Shown here in pieces: positions 41,312 through 49,611 of a DNA stretch of 59,881 bases. Location of the stretch: contig DCII01000012.1 of assembly GCA_002315935.1 (NCBI GenBank), positions 1-59,881 of the forward strand, given 5' to 3'. The first letter of the stretch is position 1; every line of letters begins with the position of its first letter. A program made the translations under genes and the position numbers. The notes beneath the pieces were generated by a model. It was not told the origin of the DNA, searched no databases, and saw nothing but the letters and a program-made list of their open reading frames with translations. The DNA comes from Ruminococcaceae bacterium UBA1730 (GTDB taxonomy: Bacteria > Bacillota > Clostridia > Oscillospirales > Acutalibacteraceae).

Positions 41312-42238
41312 TTATTTCACATCAATTATTTTAAATTCCGGCATAATAAGCGGAGACTTTTCTTGAGCATTTCTATCCCATTTGCTTGGTGCAACAACAA
41401 TTTTGTTTTTATTGTCGCACAAATACTGTGCCCACCAGCTGTAGGTTGAGTTTGAAATGACGAAATGCTTGCAGGCAATCATTAACCGAAGGTCTTCGTA
41501 ATCCGGATTATTTATGTCTACATATTTTACAGTGTAACCGGAGAAATCGTAGTTCTGTTTAATCCATTCAATATCCTTGTGGCCATTCGAGAAAACATAA
41601 AAAACAGGATTGTCGATTTTTGAAGAGATATATTCCATGCCCTTCTTATAGTAGTCGTAATCGCATATTTTTAAAAACGAATAGACTTTTTTATTGTAGT
41701 CTCCCATCCGTATATGTAAACAAACGGAATTACACGAAGATATTTCAGCCAACAATTTTTCTGCCTTAGGTGAAGGCGGAACAGAAATTGAAAATTCTCT
41801 CTTAAAATTCTCTCTGTATTCATCAAAATATTTGTAGGACAAGAAGTAACTCTCAATCAGTAAGCTGTTTCTCTTAGGATGAATATCATTAATCTCAAAT
41901 GATTTGTAATCTTTAAAATGATATATTCCGTGCTTAATCATTCTCTTTGTTTCTTCACAATCACTTAAACCTGAAGGAGCATACATTTTAAGCAATTTTC
42001 GCTTGTATAAAAGAAAACAATAATAATTTGCAGTTACCTTTTCTTCTTTGACATTCAACTTGAGAGAAACATTAAAAGGAGACAGGGCAAATTGCCTTTC
42101 ATCCTCGTGTTTATCATGGCACATATAACTCTTTATTTTAGGATGAGCATTTTCTCTTTGGATCAATGCGTATAGAAATGCATATTGAAAAAGCTGATTT
42201 CCTAACCCACCCATTACTCGCCAATATATTTTCTTCAT
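41312..42238 (-). CDS. Glycosyltransferase family 11 (alpha-1,2-fucosyltransferase-like)
   Basis: 308 residues. G-G-L-G-N-Q-L-F-Q-Y-A-F (10-21) and H-I-R-M-G-D (175-180), the GDP-fucose-binding motif, plus S-N-S-T-Y-S-W-W (262-269) define GT11. It would transfer fucose (or another GDP-sugar) to a surface glycan in the cytoplasm before export. No GDP-fucose synthesis genes are near. The DNA is very AT-rich: in the line 41881-41940 I count 14 G or C in 60. This and the isolated position suggest horizontal acquisition. Confidence 0.93.
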   Translation of the reverse strand: MKKIYWRVMGGLGNQLFQYAFLYALIQRENAHPKIKSYMCHDKHEDERQFALSPFNVSLKLNVKEEKVTANYYCFLLYKRKLLKMYAPSGLSDCEETKRMIKHGIYHFKDYKSFEINDIHPKRNSLLIESYFLSYKYFDEYRENFKREFSISVPPSPKAEKLLAEISSCNSVCLHIRMGDYNKKVYSFLKICDYDYYKKGMEYISSKIDNPVFYVFSNGHKDIEWIKQNYDFSGYTVKYVDINNPDYEDLRLMIACKHFVISNSTYSWWAQYLCDNKNKIVVAPSKWDRNAQEKSPLIMPEFKIIDVK

Positions 42239-42266
42239 ATAATCACTCTCTGTCTTTCCGGCTCCT

Positions 42267-42295
42267 ATTCTACATAAAAAAGTGATTCATGTCAA
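42267..42295 (-). promoter_or_regulatory. Promoter of the GT11 gene
   Basis: Minus strand TTGACA (42290-42295), 17-base spacer, TAGAAT (42267-42272). Confidence 0.7.
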
Positions 42296-42356
42296 CCGTG
42301 GTTCGGTATTTTTTAAAATATACTCTCCTGCTATCAGGCAATATGATACCTTTCCG

Positions 42357-42385
42357 TTGACTATTCCGCATGAATATGATAATAT
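42357..42385 (+). promoter_or_regulatory. Promoter of the nucleotidyltransferase-like gene
   Basis: TTGACT (42357-42362), 17-base spacer, TAATAT (42380-42385). Confidence 0.6.
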
Positions 42386-42465
42386 CTTGCTGAAAAGTTT
42401 TCCGTGGAAACAAACTGAAACATTCAAAGAACATCTTAACTCCGATTGAGAAAAAGAGGAAAGCT

Positions 42466-43722
42466 ATGGAAGAAAACAAATCAATTGCCGCCGTTGCCGA
42501 TACAATATATTTATATAGCTGTGCCACAAAGGGCGTTGCACCGGAAAAGGATAATATTGACTATAATGCCGCATGGAATCTTTGCAAAAAGCTGAAAATC
42601 AGGCAGACCGTTGCCTATGCCGTGAAGCTCGGAGGAATCAACAGCCTCAGTGCATCAGTTTACGGCGAAGCACAAAGCACATATTTCAGCGGAGCGGTTA
42701 AGAATCAGAAAAGAATCGAAGCAACCTTAAGCACGATAAAAGAGCTTGAAAATGCAGGCGTTGAGGTCACGGTTCTTAAAGGATTTGATTTTGCAAGAAA
42801 TTATGCCAACCCGTATTGCCGCTCAAGTGCAGACAGCGACCTTCTCGTTGATGAAAAGGATGAAGAAAAAGCAACTTCTATTCTTAAGGGTATCGGCTAT
42901 ACTGTCAAGCCGCACAGCGAGGAAAGCCACCATGCCGAATGCACTCATCCCGAAGCGGGACTTATTGAGCTTCACACAAGATTATGGGATAACGAAATTG
43001 ACATTCTTTCGTTCGGCAATGCACAGAAGGAATTTATCGGAAGCAGCAAAAAAAGAGTGGATTTCTGTTCGGAAAAGATAAGTGTTCTTGAAGAAACGAA
43101 TTCGCTGATTTTCGGAATTTTTCACAGCGTCAAGCACTTTGTCGTTTCCTGTTGCGGACTGAAAATGCTTTTCGATATTGCGTTATTTGCGGAGCATAAC
43201 GAAAAATTCATTGATAAAAAAAGACTTGCCGAAACGGTTGATTCGTTGGGATACAGCAGCTTTGTGGGAGCTATATTCAGAGTTTTCGGAAAATACGGTA
43301 ATCTCAATCTCGGAGAATATGAAAAACTTTTCCCCTGCACGGATGAGCAGGAACACTCTCTTCTTGTGCATATTGCCGAAAGCGATATGGACGAAAAAAT
43401 GGATGTCGGCGGCAACAATGCTCAATACAGCTTCTATCTGACAAACAAGCGGAAAAAGATGGGTTTGCTTTTCAGAATAAAAAAAGCTCTTTCCGTCATA
43501 ATCAGAATTGCATTCCCGAAGCCATCATCCTTGTTGGAGAGGTTTCCGTATCTTAAGAAGCACAAATACCTTTATCCTGTTGCCGTTATTCAAAGAGCTT
43601 TTGAACGAAAAAAAGGAATTAAACGAGCAACTATGGAAAGCCTTGTTATTCATGATAAGGAATATACGCAATCCGATCTGAATCGGATATCAACATTGAA
43701 GGACTTCGGATTGATACAGTAA
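42466..43722 (+). CDS. Nucleotidyltransferase family protein (NTP_transf_5-like, PF14907)
   Basis: 418 residues. The core (about 60-260) has L-K-G-F-D-F-A, then R-S-S-A-D-S-D-L-L-V, an S-D-x-D-like metal-binding pattern, and I-E-L-H-T-R-L-W, the L-H-x-x-L/W signature of the NTP_transf_5 group. These proteins are found beside polysaccharide and peptide-modification genes; their substrates are mostly unknown. The C-terminal 100 residues are basic. GAGG precedes the ATG. It has its own promoter and terminator. Confidence 0.8.
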   Translation: MEENKSIAAVADTIYLYSCATKGVAPEKDNIDYNAAWNLCKKLKIRQTVAYAVKLGGINSLSASVYGEAQSTYFSGAVKNQKRIEATLSTIKELENAGVEVTVLKGFDFARNYANPYCRSSADSDLLVDEKDEEKATSILKGIGYTVKPHSEESHHAECTHPEAGLIELHTRLWDNEIDILSFGNAQKEFIGSSKKRVDFCSEKISVLEETNSLIFGIFHSVKHFVVSCCGLKMLFDIALFAEHNEKFIDKKRLAETVDSLGYSSFVGAIFRVFGKYGNLNLGEYEKLFPCTDEQEHSLLVHIAESDMDEKMDVGGNNAQYSFYLTNKRKKMGLLFRIKKALSVIIRIAFPKPSSLLERFPYLKKHKYLYPVAVIQRAFERKKGIKRATMESLVIHDKEYTQSDLNRISTLKDFGLIQ

Positions 43723-43794
43723 CATAAACAATAGTTTTCAATCCGTAATAGTTCACCTTCGAAATACTATTTGTTATTTTGAATATTATGCACA

Positions 43795-43830
43795 AAGCAC
43801 AAGAAAGTTCAAACCCTTTCTTGTGCTTTT
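43795..43830 (+). terminator. Terminator after the nucleotidyltransferase gene
   Basis: AAGCACAAGAAAG (43795-43807) pairs perfectly with CTTTCTTGTGCTT (43816-43828), followed by T. Confidence 0.85.
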
Positions 43831-43844
43831 CCATTTCAACTGTT

Positions 43845-43890
43845 AAGGAAACGCTGATTAAATCGGCAAGCAAGATTTTCGAGTTTCCTT
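43845..43890. repeat. Inverted-repeat element, copy A
   Basis: 46 bases with ends AAGGAAAC and GTTTCCTT and core TCGGCAAGCAAGATTTT. Shares the core with copies at 58405 and 59815. Confidence 0.75.
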
Positions 43891-43963
43891 AATCTGTTCT
43901 TGTGAAAATATAATCATTCACGGGGACCGCCGACAAGCAAACGGTTCGCAATTGCAATCCTTT

Positions 43964-44218
43964 TTATGCGAGGTTAATTGCCTTCATCAGGTATGTTCTG
44001 ATTGAAATAATGCAGGCGGTAAGCTCTTCTTCGCTCTCTTTATCGGAATAACCCACAAAATCGGGTGAATCCTTGATTTCGGGATATATTCCGAGAACTC
44101 TGTTTATCACCTTAACTGCCTTTTCGCAGTTGAAGGGTTTGCCCCATTTCGGCTCGATTGTTACATGGTCAAGATTATCAACATCGAGCAGAATAGCTTT
44201 TCTGTCATATGTAAACAC
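43964..44218 (-). CDS. Small conserved-looking hypothetical protein, 84 residues
   Basis: Not recognised. GTG start with GGAGG seven bases upstream; 12 bases behind the metallophosphoesterase, so probably its operon partner. Soluble, mixed alpha/beta, with L-L-D-V-D-N-L-D near the start and K-W-G-K-P-F. No membrane segment or Cys cluster. A normal ribosome site and host-like codon use support that it is real. Confidence 0.6.
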   Translation of the reverse strand: MFTYDRKAILLDVDNLDHVTIEPKWGKPFNCEKAVKVINRVLGIYPEIKDSPDFVGYSDKESEEELTACIISIRTYLMKAINLA

Positions 44219-44230
44219 CGTTTTTCCTCC

Positions 44231-45253
44231 TTATAGCTTACGGATGAAATAATAGCATCCGCCCTCCATATATGAAGGGTCACGCATTGCATCCTTGCCG
44301 AGCAAATCCATGAGCTTAACCATTCTCGTTGAAATTGTGCCGTCTTCATCAATGTCAATAACTCTGCCGCCCCTCAAATCATCGTGGGCAGACATATTGT
44401 ATCCGACTGCCGCATCGCAGGCAAGAGTAACTCCGCAATATTCTCCCTGAATGTCAATCAGGTGCTCGTGACCGAAGAAATATCCTTTAATATCCCCTCT
44501 CTGAAGACCTGCAAGGAACAGCCCCGAATTGATTTCCGTTGCTCCGCAGGTTTCTCTCATATCGCCCCTTGCACCGCATTCCTCGGGATTTCTCAGAACC
44601 TCAAGATATTCCTGAAGAGGGATATGCATAAACATTATTCCGGGGATTTTTCTGCCGACTTGCTTTTCCATCTTGAGCGACTTGTTGAAATACCACTGAA
44701 TCTGGTCAAAGAGCGGAGCGGCTCCGTTTGAGCCGTAATTGAAATGGTCAGGCAGACGAAACCTTGTATTTTTATCCATGCCGAACATCTCTGCGTAGTC
44801 TTCAATATATCTGTTAGAATCCATCGCCCAGAGATTGAATGCAGGTTTATTATCCTTTGAAGATAGAATGCTCAGGCAGTAATTTCCGATTCCGTGAAGC
44901 TCCTCCGGTCCGCTTTCAGACATACAATACGGCAGTTCTTCATATGCTTTTTCTTCAAGAGCAATATCAATTCCGACCTCTCTGTCATGATTGCCGAAAA
45001 CGGTTCCCCACGGAATTTTTCTTGAAATAACCGGCTCCATGATATCCGCCATATAGGCTTTGACATCTTCATAATTATCCTTTTCAAGCACCTGGTCACC
45101 GCCGACCATAACAAAATCGGGTTTGGTTTCTTCAAGAAGAGCCTCTATCCCCTTCTTGAGCTTCGGATTATAGCTTTTGCCTGCATGAAAATCGGAAATC
45201 ATAAGCACTCTGAATTTTCCGTTTTCACTAAATCTTAAAACAGGTTTATCCAT
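44231..45253 (-). CDS. Calcineurin-like metallophosphoesterase
   Basis: 340 residues. Metal-binding motifs in order: S-D-F-H (about 17-20), G-G-D-Q (about 51-54), G-N-H-D-R-E (about 92-97), M-H-I-P near 205 and G-H-E-H (about 260-263). This is the PPP-type dimetal core with the long insert seen in purple-acid-like bacterial enzymes. No signal peptide, so cytoplasmic. Substrate unknown. GGAGG precedes the ATG; a small hypothetical gene follows. Confidence 0.9.
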   Translation of the reverse strand: MDKPVLRFSENGKFRVLMISDFHAGKSYNPKLKKGIEALLEETKPDFVMVGGDQVLEKDNYEDVKAYMADIMEPVISRKIPWGTVFGNHDREVGIDIALEEKAYEELPYCMSESGPEELHGIGNYCLSILSSKDNKPAFNLWAMDSNRYIEDYAEMFGMDKNTRFRLPDHFNYGSNGAAPLFDQIQWYFNKSLKMEKQVGRKIPGIMFMHIPLQEYLEVLRNPEECGARGDMRETCGATEINSGLFLAGLQRGDIKGYFFGHEHLIDIQGEYCGVTLACDAAVGYNMSAHDDLRGGRVIDIDEDGTISTRMVKLMDLLGKDAMRDPSYMEGGCYYFIRKL

Positions 45254-45271
45254 AATATCGCCTCCATGGAT

Positions 45272-45300
45272 ATAATAACAAATCGGAGGCTCATTTTCAA
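45272..45300 (-). promoter_or_regulatory. Promoter of the metallophosphoesterase gene
   Basis: Minus strand TTGAAA (45295-45300), 17-base spacer, TATTAT (45272-45277). Confidence 0.65.
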
Positions 45301-45334
45301 CCTGATTTGGTAAAAATCATCAGCAACAAAATTG

Positions 45335-45362
45335 TTGACTTTGCACAACATAATGATATAAT
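45335..45362 (+). promoter_or_regulatory. Promoter of the surface O-acetylation operon
   Basis: TTGACT (45335-45340), 16-base spacer, TATAAT (45357-45362). Probably drives all four genes to 49443. Confidence 0.7.
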
Positions 45363-45433
45363 TATAACACGGTTATCCTAACTCAGTTAAAGTCGGAAAA
45401 ATTGTTTTTTTGTAATCCAAAGGGGTTTTACAT

Positions 45434-46399
45434 ATGAAAAAAAGATTGAGCATTGTTTTTTCAGCTATGTTTTTGCTGACTATGCTCACATCCTGCAATA
45501 CAACGCTCGGAATTGAAACCGTATCGTCAACTGACGAGGCGGTTACAGTTGCACATTCGGAAACCACTGTTGAATATTCCACAGAGGAATACACTACGGA
45601 GGAATATTCTGAGTATACTTTATTTGTCAGTGCATCCGAGATTCTTTCAACCTCTCATGTTGTAGGCGCGGAAAAGGTCGGCCCGTCCGAATTGGAATAT
45701 GCCGAAAGCACGGAGCCTTCAACAAGGAAACCCGGCAGAACCTTTCCCACGCTGATTCCACGGAACAGCTTCAAAACGGGCAGGGAATTCTTTGACGATG
45801 CGGTTTTTGTTGGCGACAGTATTTCGCTGGGACTTCGCAATTATGTCAACAGTCAACGCAACAGCGGAAAAGACTGCCTCGGCAAGGCACAGTTTCTCGT
45901 TGCAGGAAGCATGGGCTACGGCAACGCTCTCGGAGCAATAGGTTCATCATATTCAATTCATCCGAAATACCAGGGCAAAGAGGTTCTGATTGAAGACGGG
46001 GTGAAGCTCATAGGAGCAAAAAAGGTTTTTATTATGCTCGGTCTGAATGATTTCTGCGTTTATTCCGTTGAAACGGGAATGAAGAATGCCGAAAAGCTCA
46101 TCAACAGAATCATCGAAAAAAATCCCGACATCCGTATTTTTATTCAGTCCGTAACTCCCGTTATCAAGGCAAAGGAGCACGGAAAATTCAACAATAAATC
46201 AATTGATGCTTTTAATGATGCTCTGAAAAATCTTTGCAGAAGCAACGGCTGGACATATGTTGATGTTGCTTCATCGCTCAAGGGAACCGACAACTGTTTT
46301 CTTGACGGATATTGCAGCGATAAGGATTCTCAGGGAGTGCATATGTCCTATTCGGGCTGCAAGGTCTGGATTGACCTGCTGACAAATAAATATTGCTGA
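45434..46399 (+). CDS. SGNH/GDSL hydrolase lipoprotein
   Basis: 321 residues. Lipobox L-T-S-C with Cys21 lipidated, a Ser/Thr/Glu-rich stalk to about residue 115, then the SGNH domain: Ser129 in V-G-D-S-I-S, G of A-G-S-M-G-Y-G, Asn in M-L-G-L-N-D-F, and D-x-x-G-V-H near residue 300. It probably acts outside as an acetyl esterase or acetyltransferase on a surface glycan. First of four genes with a DUF4358 lipoprotein, an MBOAT protein and a DHHW protein, a set that fits polymer O-acetylation. Confidence 0.9.
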   Translation: MKKRLSIVFSAMFLLTMLTSCNTTLGIETVSSTDEAVTVAHSETTVEYSTEEYTTEEYSEYTLFVSASEILSTSHVVGAEKVGPSELEYAESTEPSTRKPGRTFPTLIPRNSFKTGREFFDDAVFVGDSISLGLRNYVNSQRNSGKDCLGKAQFLVAGSMGYGNALGAIGSSYSIHPKYQGKEVLIEDGVKLIGAKKVFIMLGLNDFCVYSVETGMKNAEKLINRIIEKNPDIRIFIQSVTPVIKAKEHGKFNNKSIDAFNDALKNLCRSNGWTYVDVASSLKGTDNCFLDGYCSDKDSQGVHMSYSGCKVWIDLLTNKYC

Positions 46400-46412
46400 A
46401 GGGTGAAATGAA

Positions 46413-46904
46413 ATGAGAAAAACAGCTTCAATTATTCTTATTATCGCAATGCTTTTTGCGTTTGCTTCCTGCGGAAATTCCGGCGAACCGATTGCTCCCG
46501 TTGAAGTTAACTGCACGGAAGCTCTTGAGAATATCTATCTTAAAATTTCCGAAGAAATTCCGATGGAATATGAAAAATTCAATCTTACCGCAAATGACAT
46601 GATTGATTATTACGGCATTAAGGCAAACAAAATCGAAGAAATCGTTGCAGTTCAGGATGCCTGCGGATACAAAGATGAAATAGTAATGATTAAGGCGAAG
46701 AATTCGGAGGATGCCGAAGAAATCGCAGACCTTCTCGGGCAGCATATTTCTTATCAGATGGACAGCATGAAGGACTATGATGCCGAACAATATAAAATTC
46801 TTACCTCGAGCATAGTTGACATCAAGGGTGAATATGTTGCGATGTTCATTTCTTCATCGCAGAACAGAATGCTCGAAATTTATGATTCATATTTTACCGA
46901 TTAA
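46413..46904 (+). CDS. DUF4358 lipoprotein
   Basis: 163 residues. The signal peptide ends F-A-S-C, with Cys20 the lipidation site. The rest matches the DUF4358 pattern: Y-Y-G-I-K-A-N-K-I-E-E-I-V-A, then V-M-I-K-A-K-N-S-E-D-A and a closing V-A-M-F-I-S-S. This small lipoprotein family commonly accompanies MBOAT and DHHW genes in Clostridia; its function is unknown. It sits 13 bases after the SGNH gene. Confidence 0.8.
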   Translation: MRKTASIILIIAMLFAFASCGNSGEPIAPVEVNCTEALENIYLKISEEIPMEYEKFNLTANDMIDYYGIKANKIEEIVAVQDACGYKDEIVMIKAKNSEDAEEIADLLGQHISYQMDSMKDYDAEQYKILTSSIVDIKGEYVAMFISSSQNRMLEIYDSYFTD

Positions 46905-46931
46905 TCAATACATAAGAAAGGGGGAAAACGA

Positions 46932-48320
46932 ATGGTATTTTCAAGCTTATTGTTTATGTTCGTGTTTCTCCCGATTGTTTTAGCCGTTTATTATCTGCTC
47001 CCGAAAAAATTCCGTAACGCGTTTCTGCTGGTTGCCGACCTTGTTTTTTACGGTTGGGGCGAACCGATTATGGTTTTTCTCATGATATTCTCAATCGTAA
47101 TAAACTATCTTGCGGGTCTGCTTATTTCCAAAAACGAAAAGCACCAAAAAGCAATTCTGATTATTTCGGTCATTATTGACCTCGGAATGCTCGGATTTTT
47201 CAAATATGCGGGATTTATCACGAAAAATCTAAATGTGATTCTTCCTTTTGCGAATATTCCGGCAATCACAGTGCCTTTGCCCATCGGAATTTCCTTCTAC
47301 ACCTTCCAGATTATGTCCTACACAATTGATGTTTACAGAAGGGATACCGAGGCTCAGAAGAATATTGTTTCCTTCGGCACATATGTTTCGCTTTTCCCTC
47401 AGCTCATTGCAGGTCCCATCGTCAGATACCGTGATGTGGATAAACAGCTGAATTGCAGAAAAGAAAATGCTGAACAGCTTGCAAGAGGAGTAAGATTATT
47501 TCTTCTCGGACTTTCCAAAAAGGTTCTTCTTGCAAATCCGATGGGTCTTCTCTGGGATTCGCTTCGTGAAATGAACGGAGGAGCAATATCCTCATGGGTC
47601 GGAGTTATTGCATTCTCGTTTCAGATTTATTTCGATTTCAGCGGATATTCCGACATGGCAAGGGGTCTCGGAAATATGCTCGGATTTGAATTCCTTGAGA
47701 ATTTCAATTTCCCCTACATTTCAAAAAGCATAACCGAATTCTGGCGCAGATGGCATATCTCGCTCGGCACATGGTTCAGAGAATATGTTTATATTCCGCT
47801 CGGCGGCAACAGAAAAGGCAAGGCTCGAACGCTGATAAATCTTCTCATCGTTTGGCTTCTGACGGGTCTGTGGCACGGAGCAAGCTGGAATTTCGTTTTA
47901 TGGGGCGTCTACTTCGGAGTTATACTTATTATTGAAAAGCTCTTTCTTCTTAAGGCTCTCGAAAAATTGCCTAAAATTATTTCCCACCTCTGTTCACTTT
48001 TCCTCATTGCATTCGGCTGGGTCATCTTCTATTTTGCAGATGATGTCGGCGGCTTTGAAGCAATGAGCGAATTCATCCCGAAGCTTTTCGGCGGTTCATT
48101 GATTTCAGCAGATTCGCTTTCGGTTATCCTGAATTATCTGCCGACTCTCGTTTTCTGTGCAATAGCATCAACTCCGCTGATTAGAAATACATATATGAGG
48201 CTTCGTAACCGCAGGGGATTTATTTTTGCCGAAGTCACCGCCGCCGCAGTTATTCTTATTCTCTGCACGGCAGGCCTGGTAAGCAACAGCTATAATCCCT
48301 TCCTTTACTTCAAATTCTGA
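46932..48320 (+). CDS. MBOAT family O-acyltransferase (AlgI/DltB-like)
   Basis: 462 residues, about 11 membrane helices. F-W-R-R-W-H-I-S-L-G-T-W-F-R-E-Y-V-Y-I-P-L-G-G and the catalytic His in L-W-H-G-A-S-W-N-F are hallmark MBOAT motifs. It should carry acyl groups from cytoplasmic acetyl-CoA across the membrane for transfer to an extracytoplasmic polymer, with the DHHW protein as likely partner (one-base gap). The polymer could be an exopolysaccharide, teichoic acid or peptidoglycan. Confidence 0.95.
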   Translation: MVFSSLLFMFVFLPIVLAVYYLLPKKFRNAFLLVADLVFYGWGEPIMVFLMIFSIVINYLAGLLISKNEKHQKAILIISVIIDLGMLGFFKYAGFITKNLNVILPFANIPAITVPLPIGISFYTFQIMSYTIDVYRRDTEAQKNIVSFGTYVSLFPQLIAGPIVRYRDVDKQLNCRKENAEQLARGVRLFLLGLSKKVLLANPMGLLWDSLREMNGGAISSWVGVIAFSFQIYFDFSGYSDMARGLGNMLGFEFLENFNFPYISKSITEFWRRWHISLGTWFREYVYIPLGGNRKGKARTLINLLIVWLLTGLWHGASWNFVLWGVYFGVILIIEKLFLLKALEKLPKIISHLCSLFLIAFGWVIFYFADDVGGFEAMSEFIPKLFGGSLISADSLSVILNYLPTLVFCAIASTPLIRNTYMRLRNRRGFIFAEVTAAAVILILCTAGLVSNSYNPFLYFKF

Positions 48321-48321
48321 T

Positions 48322-49443
48322 ATGAAAAACAAAACAAAATCAAAATTAATATCAGGGATATTTCTTCTGTTCATTTTCGGAATCGGAGTTCTTTACATTT
48401 TTATGCCGAAAAACGAATTTTCCGAAACCGAAAAGAGATACCTGTCCACCCTTCCCGAATTCAGCATAAAATCGCTTTTAAGCGGTGACTTTGCATCCGA
48501 TTTCGAGGAATTTCTTGCCGACCAGACACCTTTCAGAAAAGCTTTTGTGAGCATCAACTCATATTTTCAGCTTCTCAAGGGCGATAACGGTTCAAACGGC
48601 GTTTATCTCGGCTCGGAGGGCTGGCTGATTGAGAAACCGTTCAAAAGAGAAAATCGCTTTGAGCTGAACATAAGCAGAATAAAGAAATTCGCCGATGAAT
48701 GCTCCGTTCCCTGTGCAATAACCGCAGTTCCCTCAAAGGGTTATATCTATGCTGATAAGCTCCCGAAAAATTCTCTTGAATATCTTGACGGCGAATATCT
48801 TCAGAAGCTTCACAGCGAATGCAACAATATGACGGTTATTGACCTCTTTTCTCCTATGATGACGGCGAAAGAGGATAAACAGTTATTCTATAAAACCGAC
48901 CATCATTGGACGAGCGACGGTGCATATGTCGGCTATGAAGCAATCTGCAGGTCACTCAATCTGACTGCCACGCCCGAAAGCGGATTCGATACCGAAACAA
49001 CAGACGGATTTTACGGCACATCATATTCAACCTCGCTTTACACTCTCACAAAGCCCGATTTTGTTAAGATTATGCGAAGCAAAAAAACGGGCGGCAAAGC
49101 TGAGGTTATCATCAATGACGGCAAGGATGAATTTTATGACAATATGTTTTTCGCCGATGCTCTTGAGCAGGGCGATAAATATGTTGCTTTTCTGAACGGA
49201 AACCATTCCCTTGTTAAAATCAAAACAGGCAACGAGGGCGGAAATCTTCTGATAATCAAAGATTCCTTTGCTCATTGCCTTGCTCCGTTCCTTGCGGAAA
49301 ATTATTCGAATATCATTATGGTTGATTTAAGATACTATAAAAAACCCGTTTCTGCTCTTATAAGCGAAAACAATATTTCGCAGGTTCTTTTCGTTTACGG
49401 CATTGATAATCTCGCCGAAAGTGCAGATATTATTTTAAGATAA
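48322..49443 (+). CDS. DHHW-motif protein (AlgX/AlgJ-like acetyltransferase)
   Basis: 373 residues. N-terminal signal anchor (about 8-28), then an SGNH-like fold with the T-D-H-H-W motif (193-196) and, near residue 314, K-D-S-F-A-H, which would supply the nucleophile and base. AlgX/AlgJ proteins take the acetyl group from the MBOAT partner and place it on the polysaccharide. It ends the operon, followed by two hairpin terminators. Confidence 0.9.
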   Translation: MKNKTKSKLISGIFLLFIFGIGVLYIFMPKNEFSETEKRYLSTLPEFSIKSLLSGDFASDFEEFLADQTPFRKAFVSINSYFQLLKGDNGSNGVYLGSEGWLIEKPFKRENRFELNISRIKKFADECSVPCAITAVPSKGYIYADKLPKNSLEYLDGEYLQKLHSECNNMTVIDLFSPMMTAKEDKQLFYKTDHHWTSDGAYVGYEAICRSLNLTATPESGFDTETTDGFYGTSYSTSLYTLTKPDFVKIMRSKKTGGKAEVIINDGKDEFYDNMFFADALEQGDKYVAFLNGNHSLVKIKTGNEGGNLLIIKDSFAHCLAPFLAENYSNIIMVDLRYYKKPVSALISENNISQVLFVYGIDNLAESADIILR

Positions 49444-49514
49444 GGTTAAGGGGTTGTGACATAACTCTATGTGCGATAGTAAATTGCACAAAAAAACTGC
49501 ATAAGAAATAAATT

Positions 49515-49561
49515 TTGGAGCCAAACTAAGTTGTTTTTAGCTTAGATTGACTCCAATTTTT
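49515..49561. terminator. Terminator of the O-acetylation operon
   Basis: A 16-base stem from TTGGAG (49515) to CTCCAA (49556), 14 of 16 paired, then TTTTT. A T run also follows on the minus strand, so it may serve the opposing gene as well. Confidence 0.8.
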
Positions 49562-49580
49562 ATGTAATATTTTGTATCAA

Positions 49581-49607
49581 AGCTGTTGTATCACAGCTCT
49601 TTTTTTC
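49581..49607 (+). terminator. Second terminator of the O-acetylation operon
   Basis: AGCTGT (49581-49586) pairs with ACAGCT (49593-49598), followed by a long T run. Confidence 0.65.
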
Positions 49608-49611
49608 TTAA

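Noticed and set aside
43894..43963. GGTTCG-containing stretch resembling a tRNA T arm or attachment site
   Set aside because: It cannot be folded into a cloverleaf and does not match the tRNA-Arg 3' end.
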